Source: Ga0077527 sp964486865 (lineage in GTDB: Bacteria > Pseudomonadota > Gammaproteobacteria > Burkholderiales > SG8-41). Taken from it: DNA of 38,576 nucleotides. Of this stretch, positions 17,036 through 25,207 are shown piece by piece. How positions within the stretch are numbered: the first letter of the stretch is position 1; each line of letters starts with the position of its first letter. Location of the stretch: NCBI GenBank assembly GCA_964486865.1, contig CAZAOZ010000029.1, positions 1 through 38,576 of the forward strand. Direction: 5' to 3'. Below the pieces are notes generated by a model. It saw nothing but the letters and a program-made list of their open reading frames with translations. It was not told where the DNA came from and did not search any database. A program made the translations under genes and the position numbers.

Positions 17036-17122
17036 GGGGGCGCCGTTACCGGCAATGCCGCCGAGCCTGGCCGGTGTGCGGGGAGTAACCCTCCCCGTCC
17101 GGTCGCAGCGCCCCTCGGCGGC
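17036..17122 (-). promoter_or_regulatory. SAH riboswitch aptamer 2, ahcY-proximal
   Basis: Read on the minus strand, the conserved core GCCGAGGGGCGCTGCGACC starts near 17119. It is followed by a GGGGAG/CTCCCC hairpin, GGCCAGGCTCGGC and TAACGGCGCCCCC ending at 17036. P1 is GCCGAG/CTCGGC. The pseudoknot is GGGGCGC/GCGCCCC. The last pseudoknot base is 6 nt before the CAGGAG ribosome site of ahcY, and no U-tract follows. This fits translational control, with SAH binding turning expression on as in known SAH riboswitches. Confidence 0.9.
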
Positions 17123-17165
17123 ACGCATGTCAAATTTACAAAACGCAGTTACAAAACAGCGCTAC

Positions 17166-17201
17166 AAAAGAAAAACGCCCGCACCGTTGCCGGTGCGAGC
17201 G
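17166..17201 (-). terminator. Intrinsic terminator overlapping SAH aptamer 1
   Basis: On the minus strand CGCTCGCACCG (17201-17191) pairs with CGGTGCGGGCG (17186-17176) around GCAA, with one G-U pair, followed by TTTTTCTTTT (17175-17166). The first 4-5 nt of the 5' arm (CGCTC) are also the 3' strand of the aptamer 1 pseudoknot. Aptamer folding and full terminator pairing are therefore mutually exclusive at the stem base. Confidence 0.8.
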
Positions 17202-17279
17202 CCGTTGATATCTTGCTGAGCCTGGCCGGTGATGGGCAACTGCTCAAAACCCCACCGGTCGCAACGCTCCTCAGCGGGG
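17195..17279 (-). promoter_or_regulatory. SAH riboswitch aptamer 1, promoter-proximal
   Basis: Read on the minus strand: GCTGAGGAGCGTTGCGACC from 17275, then GGCCAGGCTCAGC, then AACGGCGCTC near 17206-17197. P1 is GCTGAG/CTCAGC. The pseudoknot is GAGCGT/GCGCTC with a terminal U-G. Relative to aptamer 2, P1 differs by a compensatory U-A for C-G pair and the pseudoknot differs in sequence but stays paired, which supports both as functional folds. It begins a few nt after a perfect TATAAT, so it forms the extreme 5' end of the transcript. Confidence 0.88.
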
Positions 17280-17282
17280 CGG

Positions 17283-17288
17283 ATTATA
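17283..17288 (-). promoter_or_regulatory. -10 box of the ahcY-metF transcript
   Basis: A perfect TATAAT on the minus strand. Transcription would start near 17276, at the first base of aptamer 1. No good -35 is present at 16-18 nt. The rest of the metK-ahcY gap (17289-17443) holds only the palindrome at 17366-17389. Confidence 0.6.
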
Positions 17289-17365
17289 CCGTTATTTTAT
17301 CCCGGCATCCGCCTTCAGCACCGCCGCCTTGTCGGTATGTTGGCTCCGGCCGGCGCTGCGCGCCT

Positions 17366-17389
17366 TAACGCAAGCTGACGCTTGCATTA
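17366..17389. repeat. Palindrome downstream of metK
   Basis: Minus-strand RNA would pair TAATGCAAGC with GCTTGCGTTA around GTCA (10 bp, one G-U). It lies about 55 nt after the metK stop. No U-tract follows, so it could be an mRNA 3'-end stabiliser rather than an intrinsic terminator. Confidence 0.45.
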
Positions 17390-17443
17390 GCCTGCGCCGA
17401 AACACGGACAAATCGCTGCGCGAACGGGCTTGCAGCAGATGCG

Positions 17444-18607
<1,164 letters not shown>

Positions 18608-18707
18608 GGGCTGGGCTTGGAAAGTTGGTTAATCAGTTGGGGACTGCGGCAAAAAGGCCGCTAGAATAGCATATAACCCTCGATTTATTAACGGATTTCC
18701 CTGCTGA
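18608..18707. promoter_or_regulatory. Divergent promoter region, metK / lipid A acyltransferase
   Basis: A 100-nt gap. On the minus strand TTAATA, 17 nt, TATTCT near 18690-18662 is a reasonable metK promoter. On the plus strand TAGAAT (18662-18667) may serve the acyltransferase gene. A small GCGGC/GCCGC hairpin with an A-rich loop (about 18646-18661) would lie in the metK leader. Confidence 0.45.
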
Positions 18708-19571
18708 ATGCCCATACTGTTGGCAGTGCTGCGATGGTGCGCACGTATGCCTTTGGCGGCGCTGCATTTTTTCGGCGCCGGACTGGGCTGGCTGGTCTAC
18801 GCGCTGTCGCCGGTGTATCGGCGGCGCTGTCGCGAAAACCTGCAGGCCAGCGGCGTGTGCACGGATGCGCGGGCCTTGCGCAACACCCTGCATGCGGCGG
18901 TTGCCGAGACCGGGAAGGGCATCGCCGAGCTGAGCAAAATATGGTTCGGGCGCGATGCGGACATCACCCGCCTGGTGACATGCGCCGACTGGCATGTCGT
19001 GGAGGCTGCGCAACGTGCCGGCAAAGGCATCATTTTCCTGACGCCGCATCTGGGCTGCTTCGAGATCTCCGCGTGGTACGGCGCGCAGCGCCTGCCGCTG
19101 ACCGTGCTCTATCGCCCGCCGAAACGTGCGGGCCTGGAACCGCTGATGAAAGCGGGCCGTTCCCGCGGGCAGGCGCGGTTGGCGCCGGCGACGCTGGCCG
19201 GCGTGCGCCAGTTGTACAAGGCGCTGCGGCGCGGCGAGGCCATCGGTGTGCTGCCCGACCAGGCGCCGGGCGTCGGCGAAGGCGTGTGGGCGGATTTTTT
19301 CGGCCGTCCGGCATACACCATGACACTGGTGAGCCGCTTGCAGGAAACCACCGGCGCTGCAGTCGTCATGGCATTCGCCGAACGCCTGCCGCAGGGGCGC
19401 GGCTATGTGCTGCATCTCTCGCCCGTCGCCGACCATCCGCTGGATCCCGCGGCGCTCAACCGCGCAGTCGAGCGCGTGGTGCGAACCTGCCCGGCGCAGT
19501 ATTTGTGGGGATACAACCGCTACAAGGTGCCGGCGGGGGCGGAAATGCCAGTGCGGAGTGCGGAGCGATGA
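18708..19571 (+). CDS. Lipid A biosynthesis acyltransferase (first of two)
   Basis: An LpxL/HtrB-family inner-membrane acyltransferase that adds a secondary acyl chain to lipid A. It has 287 residues with an N-terminal hydrophobic helix (residues about 3-30). The catalytic HX4E motif is TPHLGCFE, followed by YRPPKRAGLE, and the DQAPGVGEGVWADFFGRPAYT block is typical. The C-terminus ends in PVRSAER, whose codons and stop lie in heptamer-repeat locus C, so the natural end may have been altered. A second family member follows after 97 nt. LpxL versus LpxM specificity is not assignable. Confidence 0.93.
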   Translation: MPILLAVLRWCARMPLAALHFFGAGLGWLVYALSPVYRRRCRENLQASGVCTDARALRNTLHAAVAETGKGIAELSKIWFGRDADITRLVTCADWHVVEAAQRAGKGIIFLTPHLGCFEISAWYGAQRLPLTVLYRPPKRAGLEPLMKAGRSRGQARLAPATLAGVRQLYKALRRGEAIGVLPDQAPGVGEGVWADFFGRPAYTMTLVSRLQETTGAAVVMAFAERLPQGRGYVLHLSPVADHPLDPAALNRAVERVVRTCPAQYLWGYNRYKVPAGAEMPVRSAER

Positions 19572-19661
19572 GCGCGGAGCAGAAACCGGAGGGTGTTGAT
19601 GTTCACTCATCACTCATCACTCATCACTCATCACTGGTTTTGCTGCTCATCATTCATTACT
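19550..19661. repeat. Heptamer inverted-repeat element, locus C
   Basis: The left arm from 19550 reads AGTGCGG, AGTGCGG, AGCGATG, AGCGCGG, AGCAGAA. The right arm (19601-19661), read on the minus strand, gives AGTAATG, AATGATG, AGCAGCA, then four exact copies of AGTGATG and AGTGAAC. It fills the gap between the two acyltransferase genes and encodes the last residues and stop of the first. Confidence 0.88.
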
Positions 19662-19668
19662 GTCTGTC

Positions 19669-20535
19669 ATGACTCGTCTCGGCCTCGCCGTCGTCTGGCT
19701 GCTGCACTGGCTGCCGCTGCGCTGGCTGGCGCCGCTGGGGCGTGGGCTCGGTGCACTGCTGTATGCGCTGGCGCGCGAGCGGCGGCAGGTGGTGCTGACC
19801 AACCTGCGCCTGTGTTTTCCGGAGCTGGGCGATGCTGAGCGCGTGCGGCTCGCGCGCCGTCATTTCGCTGCGTTCGGCCGCAGCCTGCTCGAGCACGGCA
19901 TCCTGTGGTGGGGCAGCCGGGAGCGGGTCATGCAACTGGTGCGGATCGAAGGGCTGGAACACTGGCGCGCGGTCGGTGACCGGCCGGTGATCTGGCTGGT
20001 GCCGCATTTTGTCGGGCTCGACATGGGTGCGGTGCGGCTGACGGCCGAGCATCCGTTTGTCGCCATGTACAGCCGGCAGAAGGATCCGGCGTTCGACGCC
20101 GTGCTCTACCACGGCCGCACGCGGCTGGGTCCGGCGGAAATGATTTCGCGGCAGGAAGGGCTGCGGCCGGTGGCGCGGGCGATGAAAGCGGGCAAACCGT
20201 TTTATTATCTGCCGGACATGGATTTCGGCGAACGCGATTCGATATTCGTGCCGTTTTTCGGCGTGCCCGCGGCGACCATCACCGGGCTGGCGCGCATCGC
20301 CGCGCTGACCGGCGCGGTGGTGGTGCCCGCGGTGACCGAACAGTTGCCGGACGACGGCGGCTACCGGCTGCGTTTTCATCCGGCGTGGACGGATTTTCCC
20401 GGCGGCGATGTCGCTGCCGATACGCGGCGCATGAACGCCTTTATCGAAGAACAGGTGCGCGCGATGCCCGAGCAGTATTACTGGGTACACAAGCGCTTCA
20501 AGACGCGGCCGCCGGGTGAGGAAAAGATTTATTAA
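19669..20535 (+). CDS. Lipid A biosynthesis acyltransferase (second of two)
   Basis: LpxL/HtrB family, 288 residues. The N-terminal membrane segment is LAVVWLLHWLPLRWLAPLG. It has the catalytic HX4D motif PHFVGLD, YSRQKDPAFDAVLYHGR, and the LPDMDFGERDSIFVPFFGVPAATIT block. The C-terminal QYYWVHKRFKTRP is characteristic. It is a clear paralogue of the preceding gene, so the pair may add the two secondary acyl chains. The stop TAA is also the first base group of the ACAGGAT inverted repeat. No ribosome site is evident because locus C runs up to the start. Confidence 0.94.
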   Translation: MTRLGLAVVWLLHWLPLRWLAPLGRGLGALLYALARERRQVVLTNLRLCFPELGDAERVRLARRHFAAFGRSLLEHGILWWGSRERVMQLVRIEGLEHWRAVGDRPVIWLVPHFVGLDMGAVRLTAEHPFVAMYSRQKDPAFDAVLYHGRTRLGPAEMISRQEGLRPVARAMKAGKPFYYLPDMDFGERDSIFVPFFGVPAATITGLARIAALTGAVVVPAVTEQLPDDGGYRLRFHPAWTDFPGGDVAADTRRMNAFIEEQVRAMPEQYYWVHKRFKTRPPGEEKIY

Positions 20536-20627
20536 TTGACAGGATGGACAGGATAAGCAGGATGAATCAAAAGCAATCACCAGCAACAAGCTTCTATCCT
20601 GAAAATCCTGTCCATCCTGTTAATTGG
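20531..20627. repeat. ACAGGAT nonamer inverted repeat
   Basis: The left arm TTAATTGACAGGATGGACA and on (20531-20566) has a 9-nt period (GACAGGATG, GACAGGATA, AGCAGGATG). The right arm (about 20594-20625) is ATCCTGAAA, ATCCTGTCC, ATCCTGTTA. The arms are near-perfect inverted copies, forming a long hairpin after the acyltransferase stop. Confidence 0.88.
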
Positions 20628-20661
20628 ACTTCAGGCGGTCTATCCAGCGTCGATTGCCCGA

Positions 20662-20667
20662 TATAAT
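20662..20667 (+). promoter_or_regulatory. -10 box of the CoA-binding protein gene
   Basis: A perfect TATAAT ends 8 nt before the ATG at 20676. No Shine-Dalgarno is present, so the transcript may be leaderless. No good -35 is seen. Confidence 0.45.
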
Positions 20668-20675
20668 CACTGCAC

Positions 20676-21101
20676 ATGTTCAAGAATCCTGATGCCGAAG
20701 CGCGTTGTGCGCTGTTGAAAGCCGTCAAGACCATTGCCGTGGTCGGCCTGTCGCCCAATGCCGCGCGGCCGAGTCATGGCGTCGCGCGCGCGATGCAGGA
20801 TTATGGTTTCCGGGTGATTCCGGTGCATCCGGTCGCGCAGGAAATTCTCGGCGAGAAAGCCTATGCGCGCCTCGCCGACATCCCGCATCCGGTCGATCTG
20901 GTCGATGTGTTCCGCAGCGCCGGATTCATCGACGGCGTGGTCGATGAGTGCCTCGCGCTGGGGCTCAAGGCGATCTGGATCCAGGAAGGCATCGTCAACG
21001 AACCCGCGGCGGAACGTGCGCGCGCCGGCGGCATGACGGTGGTGATGGATCGCTGCATCTATCGCGATTATCGTGATCAATGCGGCGATGCCCGTGCCTG
21101 A
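20676..21101 (+). CDS. CoA-binding domain protein, YccU family
   Basis: A small (141-residue) Rossmann protein of the CoA_binding_2 family. The nucleotide-binding start IAVVGLSPNAARPSHGVARAM is at residues about 19-40. GFRVIPVHP and YARLADIPHPVDLVDVFR follow, then AIWIQEGIVNEPAAERARAGGMTVVMDRC, the conserved C-terminal block. Family members bind CoA or a related nucleotide; the cellular role is not known. It starts right after the ACAGGAT repeat and lies 12 nt before dapF, likely as an operon. Confidence 0.9.
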   Translation: MFKNPDAEARCALLKAVKTIAVVGLSPNAARPSHGVARAMQDYGFRVIPVHPVAQEILGEKAYARLADIPHPVDLVDVFRSAGFIDGVVDECLALGLKAIWIQEGIVNEPAAERARAGGMTVVMDRCIYRDYRDQCGDARA

Positions 21102-21113
21102 CATGCGGCTGAC

Positions 21114-21950
21114 ATGAAGCTGAAATTCACCAAAATGCACGGGCTGGGCAACGATTTCGTGGTGCTCGACGCCACCGCCGGCCCCATCGTGCTGACGCCG
21201 GCGCAGTTGCGTTTTCTCGCCGACCGCCATCGCGGCGTCGGCTGCGACCAGATCCTGATGGTGGAGCCGGCGCGCACCCGGGACACGGATTTTTACTACC
21301 GCATATTCAATGCCGACGGCGGCGAGGTCGAGCAATGCGGCAACGGCGCGCGCTGTTTTGTGCGTTATGTGCATGAGCGCGGGCTGACGGCAAAAACCGT
21401 CATTCGCGTCGGCACGCCGGGCGGCGTGATCGAGCCGCGCCTGGAAGCCGATGGCCAGATCACGGTGAATATGGGGGTGCCGGAATTCGAGCCGTCGCGC
21501 ATCCCGTTTGAGGCGCCGGCGCGGGCACCGCTGTACGATCTGCAGCTTGATAAAAATATTATTAAAATCAACGTGTTATCCATGGGCAATCCGCATGCGG
21601 TGCAAGTCGTTGCCGACGTCGATGCGGCGCCGGTGGCGGTGCAGGGACCGTTGATTGAAGCGCATCCCCGGTTTCCGCGACGCGTGAATGCCGGCTACAT
21701 GCAGGTGCTGGATCGCACGCATATCCGGCTGCGCGTTTATGAGCGCGGCGCGGGCGAAACGCTGGCCTGCGGCACCGGCGCCTGCGCCGCGGTAGTTGCC
21801 GGCATCGGGCGCGGGCTGCTCGATCAGCGCGTCACGGTTTCGACGCGCGGCGGCGACCTCGTTATAGTATGGGCGGGTGCGGGGCAGCCGGTACTGATGA
21901 CCGGGCCCGCGGTCACCGTGTACGAGGGCGTTGTGACGCTGCCCCAATGA
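21114..21950 (+). CDS. dapF: Diaminopimelate epimerase
   Basis: Cofactor-free epimerisation of LL- to meso-diaminopimelate, for lysine and peptidoglycan synthesis. The 278-residue length is standard. The two catalytic cysteines are C75 (in GGEVEQCGNGARCF) and C219 (in GETLACGTGACA). The N-terminal KMHGLGNDFVVLD and the central NPHAV block are conserved. It is followed by a CACAGAG-type repeat element, then DUF484 and xerC, the usual proteobacterial dapF-DUF484-xerC order. Confidence 0.98.
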   Translation: MKLKFTKMHGLGNDFVVLDATAGPIVLTPAQLRFLADRHRGVGCDQILMVEPARTRDTDFYYRIFNADGGEVEQCGNGARCFVRYVHERGLTAKTVIRVGTPGGVIEPRLEADGQITVNMGVPEFEPSRIPFEAPARAPLYDLQLDKNIIKINVLSMGNPHAVQVVADVDAAPVAVQGPLIEAHPRFPRRVNAGYMQVLDRTHIRLRVYERGAGETLACGTGACAAVVAGIGRGLLDQRVTVSTRGGDLVIVWAGAGQPVLMTGPAVTVYEGVVTLPQ

Positions 21951-21988
21951 CAGGCAACAACAGGCAATCAACCTTAATACGACAAATC

Positions 21989-22132
21989 GGCCACAGAGGT
22001 CATAGAGAACACCGAGAGATTCAAGGAGTTGAATCCTCACGCTACCCTCACCAGATTGGTGGGACGTGGAAATGACTCACGTTCTTGATTTTTCTCTGTG
22101 AACTCTGTGAACTCTGTGTTCTCTGTGGCTAA
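21989..22132. repeat. CACAGAG nonamer inverted-repeat element, copy 1
   Basis: The left arm is CCACAGAGGTCATAGAGAAC (21991 on) and the right arm is three nonamers of the CTCTGTG type ending CTCTGTGG at 22128, with a 9-nt period. The central part (about 22029-22077) contains GAATCCTCACGC and CGTGGAAATGAC. Outer span is 138 nt. It is closely related to copy 2, including the centre. Confidence 0.9.
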
Positions 22133-22164
22133 TAGCTTTTTCTGGGATCAAGGAAGAATCGCTG

Positions 22165-22815
22165 ATGAAACCCGATGACGTCGCCGCGTACCTGAAAGAA
22201 CACCCGGAGTTTTTCGAGCATTACGCGGATGTCGTCGCCGATGTGTTTGTTCCGCATCCCCACGGCGGGCGGGCGATTTCCATCGGCGAGCGGCAGATAC
22301 TGACGCTGCGCGAGCGCGGCAAGCAGCTCGAGAACAAGCTCGGCGAACTGATCCGGTTCGGCGAGGAGAACGACGTCATCGGCGAGAAAGTGCATCGCCT
22401 GACGCTGACGCTGATCGGCGCGCGCGATGTGCAGGATCTGTTGCATGCGGCAGGGTTCAATCTGCGCGAGGATTTCGCGGTGCCACACGTGGCGCTGCGC
22501 GTCTGGCATCCCGGTGCGACGGGCGCGGCCCCGGAATTCACGGCGTCGGAAGCCACGCGCGCATTTGCCGCGGGCATGCTGCATCCGCATTGCGGCCCGC
22601 TGGCGATGGCCGATACCGCGGGGTTTTTCGGCGAGGCAGCGCCGCTGCTCAAGTCGTATGCCTATGTGCCGTTGCGCGGTCGCGATACCTTCGGTCTGCT
22701 GGCGCTGGCCAGCGAGGATGCGCAGCGGTTTTATCCGGAAATGGGCACCCTCTATCTGACGCGTATCGGCGAAGTGGTTGCCGGGTGCCTGCTGCGCCAT
22801 CTCGAGCCGACGTGA
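22165..22815 (+). CDS. DUF484 family protein
   Basis: A 216-residue cytosolic protein of the DUF484 family (GAF-like fold, YigA-type), function unknown. The N-terminal VAAYLKEHPEFFEHYADVVADVFVPHPHGGRAISIGERQI is the family hallmark. A GAF-like region follows, with HCGPLAMADTAGFFG and SYAYVPLRGRDTFGLLALASEDAQRFYPEMGTLYLTRIGEVV. Its stop overlaps the xerC GTG start by 3 nt (GTGA), so the two are translationally coupled. A role tied to XerC is suggested only by this constant pairing. Confidence 0.93.
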   Translation: MKPDDVAAYLKEHPEFFEHYADVVADVFVPHPHGGRAISIGERQILTLRERGKQLENKLGELIRFGEENDVIGEKVHRLTLTLIGARDVQDLLHAAGFNLREDFAVPHVALRVWHPGATGAAPEFTASEATRAFAAGMLHPHCGPLAMADTAGFFGEAAPLLKSYAYVPLRGRDTFGLLALASEDAQRFYPEMGTLYLTRIGEVVAGCLLRHLEPT

Positions 22816-23768
22816 GCGCGCGCGGCCGCGCCCGCTCCCCGGCATCCGCCGCGGCGCCTGCTGCGGTACCAATATCAGGCGTCGCACTGCAATTCATCGA
22901 ACGCTACATCGAACACCTGACTCACGAGCGCCGGCTGGCGGCGCACACCGCGAAGAACTACCGGCGTGATATCGAGGCGCTGACCGCGCTGGCCGGCGCC
23001 ACGCCGGTGGCGGATCTGCGCATCCACGATATCCGCCGCTTTGTCGCGCAGTTGCACGGCAGGGGACTCGACGGGCGCAGCCTGGCGCGCATGCTTTCGG
23101 CGTGGCGCGGGTTCTACCAGTACCTCGCACGCGACCACGGCTGCAAACAGAATCCCTGCATCGGCATCCGCGCGCCGAAAAGCGCCAAGCGCCTGCCGCA
23201 GTCGCTGTCGCCGGATGAAGCGCGGCAGCTCGTCGAACTCGACGCGACCGATCCGTTGGCGGTGCGCGACCGCGCCATGCTCGAATTGTTTTATTCGTCG
23301 GGACTGCGGCTGGCGGAACTGGCGGGGCTGGCGCCGGGGGACGTCAATTTTGCCGATGCCACGGTACGGGTGACCGGCAAGGGCAGCAAGACGCGGGTGG
23401 TGCCGGTCGGCAGCCACGCGGCGACGGCACTGCGGGCATGGCTCACGGTGCGCAACGGCGTGCCGCAACTGGATGCGGATGCGCTGTTCGTCGGCCCGCG
23501 GGGGCGGCGACTGGGTCCCCGCGCCATCCAGACGCGGGTGCGGCAGCGCGCCTTGCAGCAGGGCATCGCCTCGCGCGTGCATCCGCACATGCTGCGCCAT
23601 TCCTTCGCCTCGCATGTGCTGCAATCGAGCAGCGATCTGCGCGCGGTGCAGGAAATGCTGGGCCACGCCAGCATTTCGACGACGCAGGTTTATACGCAGC
23701 TGGATTTTCAGCACCTTGCCAAAATTTACGATGCCGCGCATCCCCGCGCGCGGCGCAAAGACAAATAA
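22812..23768 (+). CDS. xerC: Tyrosine recombinase XerC
   Basis: Site-specific recombinase that resolves chromosome dimers at dif with XerD. It has 318 residues from a GTG at 22812 overlapping the DUF484 stop. The first ~22 residues are Ala/Arg-rich, before the normal start ALQFIERYIEHLTHERRLA. Catalytic residues seen are R166 (SSGLRLAEL), K190 (VTGKGSK), H259 and R262 (HMLRH), H285 (LGHASIS) and nucleophile Y294 (QVYTQLD). The full set is present. The gene pair is bracketed by two direct copies of the CACAGAG element. Confidence 0.97.
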   Translation: MSARGRARSPASAAAPAAVPISGVALQFIERYIEHLTHERRLAAHTAKNYRRDIEALTALAGATPVADLRIHDIRRFVAQLHGRGLDGRSLARMLSAWRGFYQYLARDHGCKQNPCIGIRAPKSAKRLPQSLSPDEARQLVELDATDPLAVRDRAMLELFYSSGLRLAELAGLAPGDVNFADATVRVTGKGSKTRVVPVGSHAATALRAWLTVRNGVPQLDADALFVGPRGRRLGPRAIQTRVRQRALQQGIASRVHPHMLRHSFASHVLQSSSDLRAVQEMLGHASISTTQVYTQLDFQHLAKIYDAAHPRARRKDK

Positions 23769-23786
23769 ACCTTGAAACGGCGATTC

Positions 23787-23932
23787 AGCCACAGAGGTCA
23801 CAGAGAACACAGAGAAAAACCCGAAGAATTGAATCCTCGCGCCGCATGAGCCAGATTAGCGGAGCGTGGAAATGACTTGTGTTATTGATTTTCCTCTGTG
23901 CTCTCTGTGCTCTCTGTGTCCTCTGTGGCTAA
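23787..23932. repeat. CACAGAG nonamer inverted-repeat element, copy 2
   Basis: The left arm is CCACAGAGGTCACAGAGAAC from 23789; the right arm is 9-nt units of the CTCTCTGTG type ending CTCTGTGG at 23928. The centre (about 23827-23877) shares GAATCCTCGCGC, CCAGATTAG and CGTGGAAATGAC with copy 1. Outer span is 140 nt. Same orientation as copy 1. Confidence 0.9.
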
Positions 23933-23962
23933 TGGTTTTTCAGACCGCAACTGCAACCAATC

Positions 23963-25141
23963 ATGCATAAACTGATACTCAAGCCGGGGCGCGAGAAATC
24001 GCTGAAGCGCCGCCACCCGTGGATATTCTCCGGCGGCGTGGCGCGCATCGACGGCAACCCGCAGCCGGGCGACACGGTCGAGGTGCGCTCGGCGGATGGG
24101 GATTTTCTGGCGATTGCCGCCTGCAGTCCGCAATCGCAGATTCGTGCGCGGGTGTGGAGTTGGGCGCCGTGCGACATCAATGCCGGATTTTTTGCCGGGC
24201 GCGTGAAGCGGGCGGCGGGTTTGCGCGATGCGTTGCTGGCGGAAGGCATCACCGATGCCGTGCGTCTGGTGCATGGTGAAACCGACGGCCTGCCCGGCGT
24301 GATCGTCGACCGCTACGGCGACACCGTCGTCGTGCAACTGCTGTCGGCCGGCGCGGAGCACTGGCGCGATGCCATTGCCGATGCGCTCGCGGCCGTACCC
24401 GGCGTCACGCGTGTGGTTGAGCGCTCGGATGCCGATGTGCGGCAACTGGAGGGATTGCCGCCGCGCACGGGGCTGTTGCGCGGCACGGCAGCGGCGGGTC
24501 CGATCATCATCACCGAGCATGGCTTGCGCTTCACTGTGGATGTCGAAGGCGGGCACAAGACGGGGTTTTATCTGGATCAGCGCGACAACCGGCAGCGGCT
24601 GCGGGCGCTGTCGGCCGGCAAGGCCGTGCTGGACTGTTTCTGCTACACGGGCGGGTTCGCGATCAGTGCGCTGGCCGGCGGCGCGGCCGCGGTCACCGCC
24701 ATCGACAGCTCGGGCCCTGCATTGGCCGCGGCGCGGGCGAATGCCGCACTGAACAAACCGGGTGCCGTCGAATGGCTGGAGGCCGATGTGTTCAAGACGC
24801 TGCGCACGTTGCGCGACAGCGGCCGGCGCTACGACCTCATCGTGCTCGATCCGCCGAAGTTCGCGCCGACGGCAGCGCACGCCGAAAAAGCGGCGCGCGC
24901 CTACAAGGACATCAATCTGCTCGGGTTCAAGCTGCTCAATCCCGGCGGCACGCTGATGACGTACTCCTGCTCAGGCGGCGTCAGCCCGGATCTGTTCCAG
25001 AAAATCGTCGCCGGTGCGGCGCTCGATGCCGGTGTCGATGCGCGGATCACCGCCTGGCTGCACGCCGCGCCCGATCACCCGGTGGCGCTGAATTTTCCAG
25101 AGGGTGAATATCTGAAGGGATTGATCTGCAACATACAGTGA
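23963..25141 (+). CDS. rlmI: Class I SAM-dependent rRNA methyltransferase, RlmI-like
   Basis: A 392-residue protein of the RlmI/YccW family, which methylates C5 of cytosine 1962 in 23S rRNA. The N-terminal PUA domain covers residues about 3-75 (LKPGREKSLKRRHPWIFSGGV). An RlmI-specific central segment contains GETDGLPGVIVDRY. The Rossmann domain carries VLDCFCYTGGFAISAL, IVLDPPKFAPT (motif IV) and TYSCSGGVSPDLF with the catalytic cysteine region. The stop TGA falls in the first heptamer of repeat locus D. The gene symbol rests on family membership. Confidence 0.9.
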   Translation: MHKLILKPGREKSLKRRHPWIFSGGVARIDGNPQPGDTVEVRSADGDFLAIAACSPQSQIRARVWSWAPCDINAGFFAGRVKRAAGLRDALLAEGITDAVRLVHGETDGLPGVIVDRYGDTVVVQLLSAGAEHWRDAIADALAAVPGVTRVVERSDADVRQLEGLPPRTGLLRGTAAAGPIIITEHGLRFTVDVEGGHKTGFYLDQRDNRQRLRALSAGKAVLDCFCYTGGFAISALAGGAAAVTAIDSSGPALAAARANAALNKPGAVEWLEADVFKTLRTLRDSGRRYDLIVLDPPKFAPTAAHAEKAARAYKDINLLGFKLLNPGGTLMTYSCSGGVSPDLFQKIVAGAALDAGVDARITAWLHAAPDHPVALNFPEGEYLKGLICNIQ

Positions 25142-25207
25142 GGAGTGAGGAGTGAGGAACACCATCCGGTTTCCGCTCATCACTCATCATTCATCACTCA
25201 TCACTGG
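25137..25207. repeat. Heptamer inverted-repeat element, locus D
   Basis: The left arm from 25137 is three copies of AGTGAGG. The right arm, read on the minus strand, is AGTGATG, AGTGATG, AATGATG, AGTGATG, AGCGGAA, ACCGGAT. The element holds the stop of the rlmI gene on one strand and the stop plus last residues (VMSDE) of yidD on the other. Confidence 0.88.

Noticed and set aside
17176..17201. Plain metK terminator rather than a riboswitch expression platform
   Set aside because: Considered seriously, but a perfect TATAAT and aptamer 1 lie between metK and this hairpin, and the arm overlaps the pseudoknot strand. A dual role cannot be excluded.
18608..18707. SAM riboswitch in the metK leader
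   Set aside because: The leader is about 60 nt with only one small hairpin. None of the SAM-I, SAM-II or other aptamer cores I know could be found.
19550..19661. CRISPR-like array, because of regularly repeated short units
   Set aside because: Units are 7 nt with no unique spacers and the layout is inverted. No cas genes are in the window.
21989..23932. Composite transposon carrying xerC
   Set aside because: The flanking elements encode no transposase and no target duplications are visible. dapF-DUF484-xerC is a normal chromosomal order.
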